Positions 1 through 8,023 of a DNA stretch of 40,715 bases are shown here, in pieces. The position numbers and the translations under genes are program-made. The stretch is from Gammaproteobacteria bacterium (lineage in GTDB: Bacteria; Pseudomonadota; Gammaproteobacteria; Steroidobacterales; GCA-2729495). Within the stretch, counting starts at the first letter, position 1. Each line of letters opens with the position of its first letter. Below the pieces are notes generated by a model. That model worked only from the letters and a program-made list of their open reading frames with translations. It was not told the origin of the DNA and searched no databases. The stretch is from NCBI GenBank assembly GCA_009692345.1, contig SHZI01000014.1, positions 1 to 40,715 on the forward strand. The letters are read 5' to 3'.

Positions 1-1100
1 ACGAAGGCAGCGGCGACATACATACCGTTGCTCAGCGGGTTCTCCAGCATGCCCAGGGAGGCATAGCCCACGAAGGCCACGCCCATACCGATCATCAGAC
101 CCTTCAGCCGGTCGATCTTGTCCAGCAGAATGCCAAAAACCACCGCCCAGGGGAGCGCAAAAGCCTGGATCACGATGTAGAAGAACGTGGCCTTCACCGT
201 GGCCTCTGCAGGCGTCATGCCCTGAGCCATGCCTTCCTGCACCAGCCACAGCGTAAGAAACTGGCTGACGACGGCGAGATCGGCCCGGGACACGAAGGCG
301 GCGGCGTAGCCCAGGGCGACCCGGGGCATGCGGGCGGCCGCCAGCCCCACCCTGAGAGTGGACAGCAGCGGCTCCCGCTCCTTGGACTTGGTCATCGCGC
401 CGGGCTTGAGACCCCACAGCAGGACCAGGGCGAGCGTCACGCAGATTCCCGACAGGATCCAGTAGGTATAGCGCCCCGCCCAGACCGGGTCGATACCCCT
501 CTCGATAAACATCTGCGGCAGACCGCCGACCAGCCGGGGCAGACTGGCGATGCCCACCCCGTTGAAGACGAAGACGGCGGCGATGGTCTTGGCCCGCGTC
601 CGGTCCACCGTATAGTCGTTGGCCACCGACACCAACATGACCTGGATGCAGGCCACGCCGGAGGCGATAAAGAGCCGGAAAAAGATCAGTTCCCAGCGGA
701 CCGTCTCCAGGTCGCCGCTGGCCAGCGGGTACAGGCAGTAGCCGAGGGCGAGCAGCAGGAAGCCGGTAGCGAAGATGGGCGGTCGCCCCGCCCGATCCGA
801 GAGAGCGCCGGCCACCCCCACCAGCAGGATGACCACAAACTCCTGCACCACCAGGAGGGTCCCGGTCAACGAGCCCTGCTCGTTGAGCGGGATCTTCAGG
901 ATCTCGTTGAACAGATAGGCCTGCATGATGCCGACCGAGTTCATCATGGCGATGCTGAAGAACGAGACGAAGAACAGCGTCCAGAGGTGCTGGCGCGAGA
1001 CGTCCTCACGCATGACGATGGGGCCGACCTTATAGAGGCCAACCTCGCTCTCGGGATTCGAGTTGGAGTACGAAGATCCCTGAATGATGGGTGCAGCCAT
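1..1100 (-). CDS. MFS transporter (3' end outside window)
   Basis: A member of the major facilitator superfamily, an inner-membrane secondary transporter; the substrate cannot be told from sequence. Reading the minus strand from ATG at 1100 gives an open frame to the window edge (about 366 residues; the family usually has 400-450, so only the last helices are missing). After a polar N-terminus come repeated hydrophobic helices. The cytoplasmic loop 2-3 signature of the family (GALSDRAGRPPIF) lies around residue 105, followed by a helix and loop pattern typical of 12-helix carriers. The start is the first ATG after the divergent intergenic region shared with the paraoxonase-like gene. The family call is firm; the substrate is unknown. 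Confidence 0.85.
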   Translation of the reverse strand, partial: MAAPIIQGSSYSNSNPESEVGLYKVGPIVMREDVSRQHLWTLFFVSFFSIAMMNSVGIMQAYLFNEILKIPLNEQGSLTGTLLVVQEFVVILLVGVAGALSDRAGRPPIFATGFLLLALGYCLYPLASGDLETVRWELIFFRLFIASGVACIQVMLVSVANDYTVDRTRAKTIAAVFVFNGVGIASLPRLVGGLPQMFIERGIDPVWAGRYTYWILSGICVTLALVLLWGLKPGAMTKSKEREPLLSTLRVGLAAARMPRVALGYAAAFVSRADLAVVSQFLTLWLVQEGMAQGMTPAEATVKATFFYIVIQAFALPWAVVFGILLDKIDRLKGLMIGMGVAFVGYASLGMLENPLSNGMYVAAAF

Positions 1101-1215
1101 GTTCTGATGCTTCCAGCCCGGGGCGTCCCCGGACGCTGAGTGTGGCAAGGAGCGGTCTCCCAGACTAGGGGCAGCGCGGCTCTATCCGTCTGGTGATTGA
1201 CCCGGCGGTTGACCC

Positions 1216-1249
1216 GCAACAACTAAAGAAACTAAGGTCCGGTACCTTT
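1216..1249 (+). repeat. Dispersed repeat copy A (inverted partner at 12792-12833)
   Basis: A 34-base sequence made of GCAACAACTAAAGAAAC followed by TAAGGTCCGGTACCTTT. The reverse complement of 12792-12833 is identical except for eight extra bases (CTAATAAC) between the two halves. Two further GTACCTTTT words follow at 1255-1272, so the site has local repetition. It lies in the divergent intergenic region between the MFS gene and the paraoxonase-like gene. It may be a genome-wide dispersed repeat or one boundary of a transferred block; the window alone cannot decide. Confidence 0.75.
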
Positions 1250-1313
1250 TTGCTGGTACCTTTTCGCGTACCTTTTCGCTGTTTTCACCTGTTTTTGGCC
1301 GCAAGGACCTCCC

Positions 1314-2393
1314 ATGCGCTTCATCAAGCTGCTCCTCAAGATCAGCGGTGTACTCGTGCTGGTCGCCGGCCTGGGCACGGCCTATGTCCTGAACCGCGGG
1401 GGCGCCTTCCGGGCCATCGAGCCCCACTTTGCCGGCACCTGCGCGACGCTACCCCTGGACGCCAGCGCCGAAGACATGACCGTCGACCGGGAGCGAGGCC
1501 TGGTGTACATCTCCTACCTGGATCGCCAGAGCCTCGTTAAAGGAGAAGGCAAGGCCCCCGGCTCGGTACAGGGGACCATCATGCGGGTCGACCTCAACCG
1601 CAGCCCCCTGGTCCTGGAAGACGCCCTGCTCGACAGGCCCGCCCACCTCCGGACCCACGGCCTCAGCCTGTACATCGACGCGACGGGCAAGCGCAGCCTG
1701 TTCGTGATCAATCACCCGCTCAACCGCGGTACCGAACCGGAACTGGTCGAAGTGTTCGATGAGGTGGAGCCCGGGCAGTTCCGGCACCGGGAGACCTTCG
1801 CCAGCCCCCTCTTCAATTCGCCAAACGACATGGCCGCCGTCGGCCCCCGGCAGTTCTACGTGGCTAACGACAAGGTTCTGCAGGGCGGTCTCGCGGCCGG
1901 CCTGCAGCAGGTGGGCATTGGCGCCTCGCCCCTCACCTACTTCGACGGCACCACCGCGCGGGTGGTTGTGGACGACATCGCCTCCGGGGGCGGCATCAAC
2001 GTCTCGGCGGACGGCAACACACTCTACGTGTCGGAGACCTCGGCCCAGCGCCTGCGGATACTGGAGCGCAACCCGGCAGACGGTTCCGTCACGGAGAAGG
2101 CCCGCATCCCTCTGCCGACCTCCCCCGACAACGTGGACGTGGCCGCCGACGGCAGCCTCTGGGTCACCGGCCACGCGAACACGCTCAAGCTGATCCAGCA
2201 CTTCATCAACGGCTCGCCGGCGCCAACTCAGGTGCTGCGGGTCGTGCCGGACAGCGCCGGCGGCGCAGTGGAAGAGATTTACCTGAATGCCGGCGAACAG
2301 ATCTCGGCAGGCAGCGTGGGTGTGACGTATGGCAAGAAGCTGCTGATCGGCTCGATCACAGCCCGGCAGATTCTGGTCTGCGAGCAGACGTAA
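1314..2393 (+). CDS. Paraoxonase/arylesterase-like (SMP-30 type) beta-propeller protein
   Basis: Predicted six-bladed beta-propeller hydrolase of the paraoxonase/SMP-30 superfamily, 359 residues, close to the size of animal PON1. Residues 1-25 form a hydrophobic N-terminal segment (KLLLKISGVLVLVAGLGTAYVL) that should be a membrane anchor or uncleaved signal. The calcium-site region typical of PONs is visible as SPNDMAAVGPRQFYVAND around residues 166-183, and a second propeller motif as VSADGNTLYVSET around 230. Family members hydrolyse lactones and aryl esters, but the true substrate here is unknown. It stands alone on the plus strand, divergent from the MFS gene and convergent with ctaB/cyoE, whose 3' end lies 17 bases away. 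Confidence 0.8.
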   Translation: MRFIKLLLKISGVLVLVAGLGTAYVLNRGGAFRAIEPHFAGTCATLPLDASAEDMTVDRERGLVYISYLDRQSLVKGEGKAPGSVQGTIMRVDLNRSPLVLEDALLDRPAHLRTHGLSLYIDATGKRSLFVINHPLNRGTEPELVEVFDEVEPGQFRHRETFASPLFNSPNDMAAVGPRQFYVANDKVLQGGLAAGLQQVGIGASPLTYFDGTTARVVVDDIASGGGINVSADGNTLYVSETSAQRLRILERNPADGSVTEKARIPLPTSPDNVDVAADGSLWVTGHANTLKLIQHFINGSPAPTQVLRVVPDSAGGAVEEIYLNAGEQISAGSVGVTYGKKLLIGSITARQILVCEQT

Positions 2394-2410
2394 CGCCTGC
2401 AGGAGATTGT

Positions 2411-3283
2411 CTAGAGCAGGAGATTGTCGAAGATCGCGCCGGTCAGGAGCAGACCGAGCTGCACGATGGACGCGGCAAAAGTCCGCCAGGCCTGGGGCAC
2501 TGTCGGCTGGAGCACCAGCCGCCAGCTGGCCAGCAGAAAGTACCCGCCGCCCAGCACGGCGCAGCTGAGGTAGATCCAGCTCATGCCGTACCAGAACGGG
2601 ACCACGGAGAGCAGCACCAGAGCGATGGCATGGGCAAGGATCGTGCGGGTCGAGAGGCTGTCGCCCACCACCACCGGCAACATGGGCACGCCCGCGGCGG
2701 CGTAGTCCTTCTTGCAGGCAAAGGCCAGTGCCCAGAAGTGGGGCGGCGTCCAGAGAAACAGGACGACCGCAAGAATCAGCGGCGCGGGTTCGAGTTCAGC
2801 GCCCACAGCGGCGGCCCCCGCCATCACGGCAAAACTCCCGGCCAGGCCACCGATGACGATGTTGAGCCAGGTCCGCCGCTTCAGCCAGACGGTGTAGACC
2901 ACCCCGTAGGTGAAGGCGCCGAGAAAGATGTAGATACCCGCCGTCACGTTGGTCGCCAGGGAAGCGGCGACTACCGAGAACAGCAGAACCAGAACTATGC
3001 CTACGTGCCAGGCGCCGGTCGCGGCAAAGCGCCCCGTCACGAAGGGGCGCTCCCGGGTGCGCTGCATGTCCCGGTCCAGATCCCTCTCCCACAGCTGGTT
3101 GAAGGCCCCGGCCGCCGCAGACGACAGCAAGGTGGCGCAACCCAGGACGAGCACCTGCCAGCCGGACAGGTCACCGCCGGGACTGCCCGGAGGGCTCACC
3201 GCAAGACCCGCCATGGCACAGGCCATGATGAGAAAACCCAGCCGCACCTTGGCGGTGTGATAAACGAGGCGGAGAGTCTCCAA
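2411..3283 (-). CDS. cyoE: Protoheme IX farnesyltransferase (heme O synthase)
   Basis: Integral membrane UbiA-superfamily prenyltransferase that attaches a farnesyl group to protoheme IX, giving heme O for terminal oxidases. The 290-residue length matches the family (about 280-300). The first aspartate-rich motif is visible as NQLWERDLDRDMQRTRERP near residues 63-81. The family-specific stretch LWTPPHFWALAFACKKDY lies near residue 178, followed by GVPMLPVVVGD. Several hydrophobic helices fill the rest. TTG at 3283 is the furthest start, with AAGGG about 10 bases upstream. It is not next to cytochrome oxidase genes here, but it neighbours a tetrapyrrole operon. The symbol ctaB would be equally valid. 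Confidence 0.88.
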   Translation of the reverse strand: METLRLVYHTAKVRLGFLIMACAMAGLAVSPPGSPGGDLSGWQVLVLGCATLLSSAAAGAFNQLWERDLDRDMQRTRERPFVTGRFAATGAWHVGIVLVLLFSVVAASLATNVTAGIYIFLGAFTYGVVYTVWLKRRTWLNIVIGGLAGSFAVMAGAAAVGAELEPAPLILAVVLFLWTPPHFWALAFACKKDYAAAGVPMLPVVVGDSLSTRTILAHAIALVLLSVVPFWYGMSWIYLSCAVLGGGYFLLASWRLVLQPTVPQAWRTFAASIVQLGLLLTGAIFDNLLL

Positions 3284-3360
3284 CGTCAGGACCCTTGCGG
3301 TGTGTGGGTGGTTGTCGGGAAGTGCGTGGTCGTCGGCCGGGGGCCGATCGGCGCGAAAGT

Positions 3361-3433
3361 GTAGCCCAGCGGCCTGGGGTAGCCCAGCGGCCTGGGGCCC
3401 AGCGGCCTGGGCCAGAGGTAGGCCAGAGGTACC
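3361..3433. repeat. Short tandem repeats upstream of cysH
   Basis: Two perfect 18-base units (GTAGCCCAGCGGCCTGGG at 3361-3378 and 3379-3396) are followed by a 15-base partial unit (3397-3411). Then come two 10-11 base units built on GCCAGAGGTA (about 3411-3431). They sit in the 298-base divergent region between cyoE and cysH. No coding function is apparent; they may vary in copy number between strains. Confidence 0.8.
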
Positions 3434-3434
3434 G

Positions 3435-3510
3435 GGTTTGGCATCTGCCGGCCAGGTTGCCCGATGCCAAATCCGGCACCTCTCATGGTTATACGGGAAG
3501 GTTATACATG
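3435..3510 (+). promoter_or_regulatory. Candidate cysH control region (inverted repeat plus GGTTATAC pair)
   Basis: An imperfect inverted repeat (GTTTGGCATC at 3435-3444, GATGCCAAAT at 3463-3472) is followed by two direct copies of GGTTATAC (3487-3494 and 3500-3507), 75-95 bases ahead of the cysH start. A similar GGTTATATA lies in the cysB-cysG intergenic region. CysB is known to activate sulfate-assimilation promoters, so a shared operator is plausible, but this is inferred from position and similarity only. Confidence 0.3.
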
Positions 3511-3581
3511 GATAACAACACCGTCGTTCCCTGGCGGCGCGGGGGCAGTTAGTTTCTCTTCAAGCCGAAAAGGAATCTCCC

Positions 3582-4382
3582 GTGTCCGCAGCCGCCAGCC
3601 TGGTTCTATCCGACATCGACACCAGCGCGCTCAATAGCCCGACGGTGCTGTTTGACGAGACTGAGACCCGCGAGCACGCCGTGGCTCATGGTAACAAGCT
3701 GTTTGCGGGCCTGTCGGCCTCCGACCGGGTGGCCTGGGCTCTCGAGCACCTGCCCGGCGAGCATGTCCTGACTTCCAGCTTCGGCATCCAGGCGGCGGTT
3801 CTGCTGCACCTCGTCACCCGCCACCGGCCGAACATTCCCGTGGTCTTCATCGACACGGGCTATCTGTTTCCGGAAACCTACCAGTTTGTCGATTCCCTGT
3901 CCGAGCGCCTCCAGCTGAACCTGAAGACCTACCGGAACCCCCAGAGCCCGGCCTGGCAGGAAGCCCGTTACGGCAAGCGCTGGCAGCAGGGTCTGGCTGG
4001 CATCGAAACCTACAATCGCGAGAACAAAGTGGAGCCCATGGAGAGCGCCCTGCGGGAGCTTAACGTGGGCAGCTGGTTTGCCGGCCTGCGCCGGTCCCAG
4101 TCTTCAAGCCGCGCCGCTGTGCCCTTCCTGAATGCCCAGGGCGTGGCCGGCAGCGAGCGGTGGAAAATCCATCCGATCGCCGACTGGACCGACCGGGATG
4201 TGTTCCGCTACCTGAAACAGAACGACCTGCCCTACCACCCGCTCTGGGAACAGGGCTATGTTTCGGTGGGGGACGTGCACACCACCAAGCCCCTCCATGC
4301 GGTGAAGACGGAAGAAGAAACCCGCTTCTTCGGCCTGAAGCGCGAGTGCGGCCTCCACGACATCGACTTGTCGGGACTGTAG
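3582..4382 (+). CDS. cysH: Phosphoadenylyl-sulfate (PAPS) reductase
   Basis: Cytoplasmic reductase that turns PAPS into sulfite with thioredoxin, the step before siroheme-dependent sulfite reduction. The protein has 266 residues. It shows the PP-loop region [15 protein letters not shown] near residue 65, the stretch [14 protein letters not shown] near 166 typical of the PAPS-using enzyme, and the C-terminal catalytic motif KRECGLH with Cys256. The paired cysteines that bind the [4Fe-4S] cluster of APS reductases are absent, so PAPS rather than APS is the likely substrate. GTG at 3582 is chosen because AGGA lies 8 bases upstream and no ATG fits. The TAG stop is the first codon of a palindromic element shared with cysB, which converges from the other side. 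Confidence 0.9.
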   Translation: MSAAASLVLSDIDTSALNSPTVLFDETETREHAVAHGNKLFAGLSASDRVAWALEHLPGEHVLTSSFGIQAAVLLHLVTRHRPNIPVVFIDTGYLFPETYQFVDSLSERLQLNLKTYRNPQSPAWQEARYGKRWQQGLAGIETYNRENKVEPMESALRELNVGSWFAGLRRSQSSSRAAVPFLNAQGVAGSERWKIHPIADWTDRDVFRYLKQNDLPYHPLWEQGYVSVGDVHTTKPLHAVKTEEETRFFGLKRECGLHDIDLSGL

Positions 4383-4469
4383 GAGCGCCGACCGGCGGGA
4401 TTTCCTGCCCGTGAGAATCGAGTCCGCGAGTCTCGAGCGGGAAGGAAATCCCGCCGGTCGGCGCTCCTA
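4380..4469. repeat. Perfect palindromic element between cysH and cysB; likely bidirectional terminator
   Basis: Two perfectly complementary 26-base arms (4380-4405 and 4444-4469) enclose a 38-base loop. Each arm starts with TAGGAGCGCCGACCGGCG. The outermost TAG is the stop codon of cysH on the plus strand and of cysB on the minus strand. The head matches the palindromes found inside the NRPS genes. It could end transcription from both sides, although there is no U-tract like that of a classic intrinsic terminator. Confidence 0.9.
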
Positions 4470-5474
4470 CGCGGGCTCCTGCCCTTCTTCGCAGCCCGCC
4501 CTTAGCGGCAGCGCCTCCTCGTCGAATAACGCATCCACCTCCGCCTGGGTTGGCAACTGAGCAGCCTGGCGGGTCAGTTGCGGCGTGAGATGGGGCGCGA
4601 AGAGCGTCACGAACTCCACCATGTAGCGGCGCAGGACGGCGTCCCGCCGGAAGCCGAGCCAGGTGGTCACCCGGGGAAACAAGCCGGCCGCCGAGATCGC
4701 CGTCAGGTCCTTCTGGTCCTGGCACTCATAGGCCATGGGCGCCACGATGCCCACGCCCATGCCCATCCGCACGTAGGTCTTGATGATGTCTGCGTCCCGC
4801 GCGGTAAAGACCACGTTGGGCTCCAGGCCCTGCTCGGCGAAGGCCTTCTTGAGGGAGGATTCGCCGGTGGTGCCAAACACATAGGTCACCAGGGGGTAGC
4901 CCGCCAGCACGGCCAGCGTCAGCTTTTTGTTGCCGCCCGTCAGGGGATGACCGTTGGGGACCAGAATGATCCGGTCCCAGCGGAAGCAGGGCAGCAGCAC
5001 GAGCCCGGGAAAGAGCTGGCGGGACCCGGTCGCAATGGCGAAATCCACCCGATTGGCAGCCACCAGTTCGGCAATCTGCTCCGACGTGCCCTGATGCAAC
5101 TCCAGGTTGATCTTGGGGTAGCGCTCGCGAAAGGCCTTGATCACCTCCGGCAGCACCTGACGGGCCTGGGTGTGGGTCGTGGCAATCGACAGGGTGCCGT
5201 CCTGCTCGCCGGACAGGTCGCTGGCCAGACTGCGGATGTTCTCCGCTTCCCGCATGATCCGCCGGGCCCGACCGATAACGTCCCGGCCGGCAGGGGTAAT
5301 GGCCGCCAGGCTCTTGCCTTTGCGGGTAAAGAGCTGCACGCCCAGCTCCTGCTCCAGGAGCTTCAGCTGCTTGCTGATCCCCGGCTGACTGGTATACAGG
5401 CGCTCGGCAGCCGCCGTGATATTCAGCCCGCTGTCGGCGATGGCGACGAGGTACTTGAGCTGTTGCAGGGTCAT
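4467..5474 (-). CDS. cysB: LysR-family transcriptional activator of sulfur assimilation (CysB-like)
   Basis: DNA-binding regulator of cysteine biosynthesis and sulfate assimilation. The protein has 335 residues, slightly longer than typical CysB (about 324). The N-terminal winged helix-turn-helix (residues 1-60) begins MTLQQLKYLVAIADSGLNIT and contains AAERLYTSQPGISKQLK, very close to CysB. The co-inducer domain carries TTHTQARQVLP near residue 99, which in CysB lies at the effector pocket. The last roughly 15 residues (LPLRAGCEEGQEPA) look non-conserved and run into the palindrome that supplies the TAG stop. It diverges from cysG and converges on cysH, so it sits within its own likely regulon. 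Confidence 0.9.
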   Translation of the reverse strand: MTLQQLKYLVAIADSGLNITAAAERLYTSQPGISKQLKLLEQELGVQLFTRKGKSLAAITPAGRDVIGRARRIMREAENIRSLASDLSGEQDGTLSIATTHTQARQVLPEVIKAFRERYPKINLELHQGTSEQIAELVAANRVDFAIATGSRQLFPGLVLLPCFRWDRIILVPNGHPLTGGNKKLTLAVLAGYPLVTYVFGTTGESSLKKAFAEQGLEPNVVFTARDADIIKTYVRMGMGVGIVAPMAYECQDQKDLTAISAAGLFPRVTTWLGFRRDAVLRRYMVEFVTLFAPHLTPQLTRQAAQLPTQAEVDALFDEEALPLRAGCEEGQEPA

Positions 5475-5585
5475 GGTTGCAGGTTATATAGCCACCGGTT
5501 ACAAGACCCTGTCAATCCTCTATTTTTTTCCGGCGCGCCGGAGGGCTATGGTGGGGGCGCACGACCCTTAAGGTTCTCCCCCACC
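5475..5585. promoter_or_regulatory. Divergent cysB-cysG promoter region
   Basis: The 111-base gap between cysB and the cysG operon is visibly AT-richer than its surroundings. It holds GGTTATATA at 5483-5491 and GGTTACA at 5499-5505, resembling the GGTTATAC pair upstream of cysH, and a T-rich run at 5519-5529. Autoregulation by CysB together with activation of the operon would fit LysR practice. No -35/-10 pair is clear enough to mark. Confidence 0.35.
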
Positions 5586-7043
5586 ATGCAGTATCTCCCC
5601 ATCTTTGCCGCTCTGACTGGCCAGCCGTGCCTGGTGGTGGGCGGCGGCAGCGTGGCGGAGCGCAAGGTGGCCCAGTTGCTGGCCGCGGGGGCGCGGGTCA
5701 CGGTCAATGCCCCCGGGCTGTCCCCGGGCCTGGCTGCCGACGCCGCAGCCGGCCGGCTGGCAGTCGCCCTGCGGCCCTTCGATCCGGCGCTGCTTCCGCT
5801 GCAGCTGCTCGTGATTGCAGCGACCAGTGACCGGGCGGTCAACCACGCGGTGGCCGCCGCGGCCCGCAGCGCGCTCTGCCTCTGCAACGTAGTGGACGAT
5901 CCCGAGGTCTCCACCTTCATCAGCCCGTCCATCGTGGACCGTTCACCCCTGCTGGTGGCCGTGTCGAGTGGGGGGCAGGCACCCGTCCTGGCCCGGCTCG
6001 TGCGCCAGCAACTCGAAACCTGGCTGCCCACAGGGCTCGGCGCGCTGGCCGCCTGGGCGGGCAGCTGGCGGGACCGCGTGAAGGCGAAGTTGCCGGACGT
6101 CACCGCCCGCCGACGTCTCTGGGAACAGGTCCTTCAAGGTGCACTCGAGGCCCGGCCGGGCCTGGCCCAGGACGTCATCGGCGGACGCCTGGCTGCGGCG
6201 GATGCCACGCTGGCCGCTGCCCTGGAGAAAGAGTCTCTGGGCGGGAGTCGCGCCACCGGGCCGGGAGAGGCCTGGCTGGTGGGTGCTGGTCCCGGTGCGC
6301 CGGAGTTGCTCACCCTGCGGGGCCTGTACCTGCTGCAGCACGCGGATGTGGTGCTCTACGACCGGCTGGTTGCCCCGGCGCTCCTCGCCTACGCCCGCCG
6401 GGATGCGGAACTGATCAACGTGGGCAAAACCGGCGGTGGCCCGTCCACCTCCCAGGCCGCCATCAACGCCCTCTTGATCGAGAAGGTGCAAGCCGGCCAG
6501 CGCGTCTGCCGGCTCAAGGGCGGTGATCCCTATGTCTTCGGCCGGGGCAGTGAAGAGGCCCTGGCACTGGCAGATGCCGGCCTCCCTTTTCAGGTCGTGC
6601 CGGGCATCACCGCCGCCAGCGGCTGCGGTGCCTACGCCGGCATTCCACTCACCCACCGGGACGCGGCCCATGCCGTCACCTTCGTCTCGGCCCACCTGGG
6701 CGCCGATCAGGAACCGGACTGGCAGCGGCTCGCTGCGCTGGGCCAGACGCTGGTGGTCTACATGGCCGGGCGCCGTGTGGCCGAGGTCTGCGCGGCGCTC
6801 CTGCAGCATGGCCGGCCGCTCGCAACGCCGGCCGCCGTCGTGATGGCGGGCACCACCGACCAGCAGGTCTGCGTGGCCGGGACGCTGGACGACCTCGCCG
6901 GCAAGCTCAGTGCCCTGGGTTTGGTCTCACCGGCCATCCTGTATGTGGGCGACGTGGTTGAACTGCGGGCCCGCCTCCACTGGTTCAGTCCCACTGCGCC
7001 CGGCGCAGCCTACAATGCGGAACGCCAAGGAGCACCGCCATGA
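5586..7043 (+). CDS. cysG: Siroheme synthase (uroporphyrinogen-III methyltransferase / precorrin-2 dehydrogenase / ferrochelatase)
   Basis: Bifunctional polypeptide of 485 residues (E. coli CysG has 457) that methylates uroporphyrinogen III, oxidises precorrin-2 and inserts iron to give siroheme. The N-terminal dehydrogenase/chelatase half shows the NAD fold motif VVGGGSVAERK near residue 17, CNVVDDPEVSTFI near 100, and SSGGQAPVLAR with Ser128 exactly where E. coli CysG is phosphorylated. The C-terminal methyltransferase half begins near residue 232 with LVGAGPGAPELLTLRG. It keeps YDRLV (Asp259), VGK, RLKGGDPYVFGRG and VPGITAASG. The ATG at 5586 is chosen because the domain starts there; the upstream extension of the frame is antisense to cysB. 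The stop overlaps the next gene by ATGA. Confidence 0.93.
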   Translation: MQYLPIFAALTGQPCLVVGGGSVAERKVAQLLAAGARVTVNAPGLSPGLAADAAAGRLAVALRPFDPALLPLQLLVIAATSDRAVNHAVAAAARSALCLCNVVDDPEVSTFISPSIVDRSPLLVAVSSGGQAPVLARLVRQQLETWLPTGLGALAAWAGSWRDRVKAKLPDVTARRRLWEQVLQGALEARPGLAQDVIGGRLAAADATLAAALEKESLGGSRATGPGEAWLVGAGPGAPELLTLRGLYLLQHADVVLYDRLVAPALLAYARRDAELINVGKTGGGPSTSQAAINALLIEKVQAGQRVCRLKGGDPYVFGRGSEEALALADAGLPFQVVPGITAASGCGAYAGIPLTHRDAAHAVTFVSAHLGADQEPDWQRLAALGQTLVVYMAGRRVAEVCAALLQHGRPLATPAAVVMAGTTDQQVCVAGTLDDLAGKLSALGLVSPAILYVGDVVELRARLHWFSPTAPGAAYNAERQGAPP

Positions 7044-8014
7044 TTTACAACAACATCCTGGAAACGATCGGCCGCACGCCCGTCGTGCGCCTGAATCGCA
7101 TCCCGCCCAAACACGTGGAAATGTACGTGAAGGTCGAGGCCTTCAATCCGGGCGGCTCGGTGAAGGACAGACTCGCTCTCGCGATCATCACGGACGCGGA
7201 GCGGCGGGGCACTCTCAAGCCGGGCCAGACCGTGGTGGAGGCCACCTCGGGCAATACGGGGATTGGACTCGCGATGGTGTGCGCTGCCCGGGGCTATCCC
7301 TTCGTGGCCACGATGGTGGAGACCTTTTCCATTGAACGACGAAAGATCATGCGGGCCTTCGGCGCCAAGGTCATCCTCACGCCCGCCGCCGAGCGCGGCT
7401 CCGGCATGGTGCGCCGGGCCGAGGAACTCGCCCGCAAGCACGGCTGGTTTCTCGCCAGACAGTTCGAGAATCCCGCCAACCCCGCGTATCACCGGCAAAC
7501 CACCGGCCCGGAAATCCTGCAGGACTTCGCCGGCCGGCGCCTGGACTTCTGGGTGACCGGCTGGGGCACGGGCGGCACGCTCACCGGCGCCGGCGAGGTG
7601 CTCAAGGCCGGTCGCCCGGAAGTCCGCGTGGTTGTCACCGAACCGGCGGGCGCTTCCCTGCTCGCCGGGAAGGAGTGGAAGCCCCACAAGATCCAGGGCT
7701 GGACGCCCGACTTCCTGCCGGACGTACTCAACCCCCAGGTCTACGATGAACTGGTCACGGTCACGGATGACGAAGGCAAGGAAAATGCCCTGCGTCTCGC
7801 CCGGGAGGAAGGCATATTCGTCGGGCTGTCCGCGGGCGCGACGCTCGCGGCCGGACTGAAGGTCGCGGCAAAAGCACCCCCGGGCTCCTCCATCCTCGTG
7901 ATGTTGCCGGACACCGGTGAGCGGTACCTGTCGAGCTTCCTCTTCCAGGAGGTGCCCGAGGGTTCCGACGACGAGTGGCTGGCAGCCATCGAGGCCGGCG
8001 GCAACGCCGGCTGA
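7040..8014 (+). CDS. cysK: Cysteine synthase (O-acetylserine sulfhydrylase)
   Basis: PLP enzyme making cysteine from O-acetylserine and sulfide, the product of siroheme-dependent sulfite reductase. The protein has 324 residues, normal for the family. Lys42 in NPGGSVKDRLA is the predicted Schiff-base lysine. The substrate loop TSGNTGIGLAM follows near residue 71, the phosphate-binding GTGGTLTGAG near 178, and PDTGERYLSS near 290. It overlaps cysG by four bases and precedes hemA by nine, so it is part of the same operon. CysK and CysM are hard to separate without a tree. Confidence 0.88.
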   Translation: MIYNNILETIGRTPVVRLNRIPPKHVEMYVKVEAFNPGGSVKDRLALAIITDAERRGTLKPGQTVVEATSGNTGIGLAMVCAARGYPFVATMVETFSIERRKIMRAFGAKVILTPAAERGSGMVRRAEELARKHGWFLARQFENPANPAYHRQTTGPEILQDFAGRRLDFWVTGWGTGGTLTGAGEVLKAGRPEVRVVVTEPAGASLLAGKEWKPHKIQGWTPDFLPDVLNPQVYDELVTVTDDEGKENALRLAREEGIFVGLSAGATLAAGLKVAAKAPPGSSILVMLPDTGERYLSSFLFQEVPEGSDDEWLAAIEAGGNAG

Positions 8015-8023
8015 AGGCAAGCG

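Noticed and set aside
2411-3283. Other UbiA prenyltransferases such as UbiA itself
   Set aside because: The LWTPPHFWALA and GVPMLPVV stretches are specific to heme O synthase.
3361-3433. Tandem repeats as a CRISPR array
   Set aside because: Units are contiguous with no spacers of regular size and no cas genes are nearby.
4578-5585. Upstream extension of the cysG frame
   Set aside because: It is antisense to cysB and lacks family similarity; CysG similarity starts exactly at the ATG at 5586.
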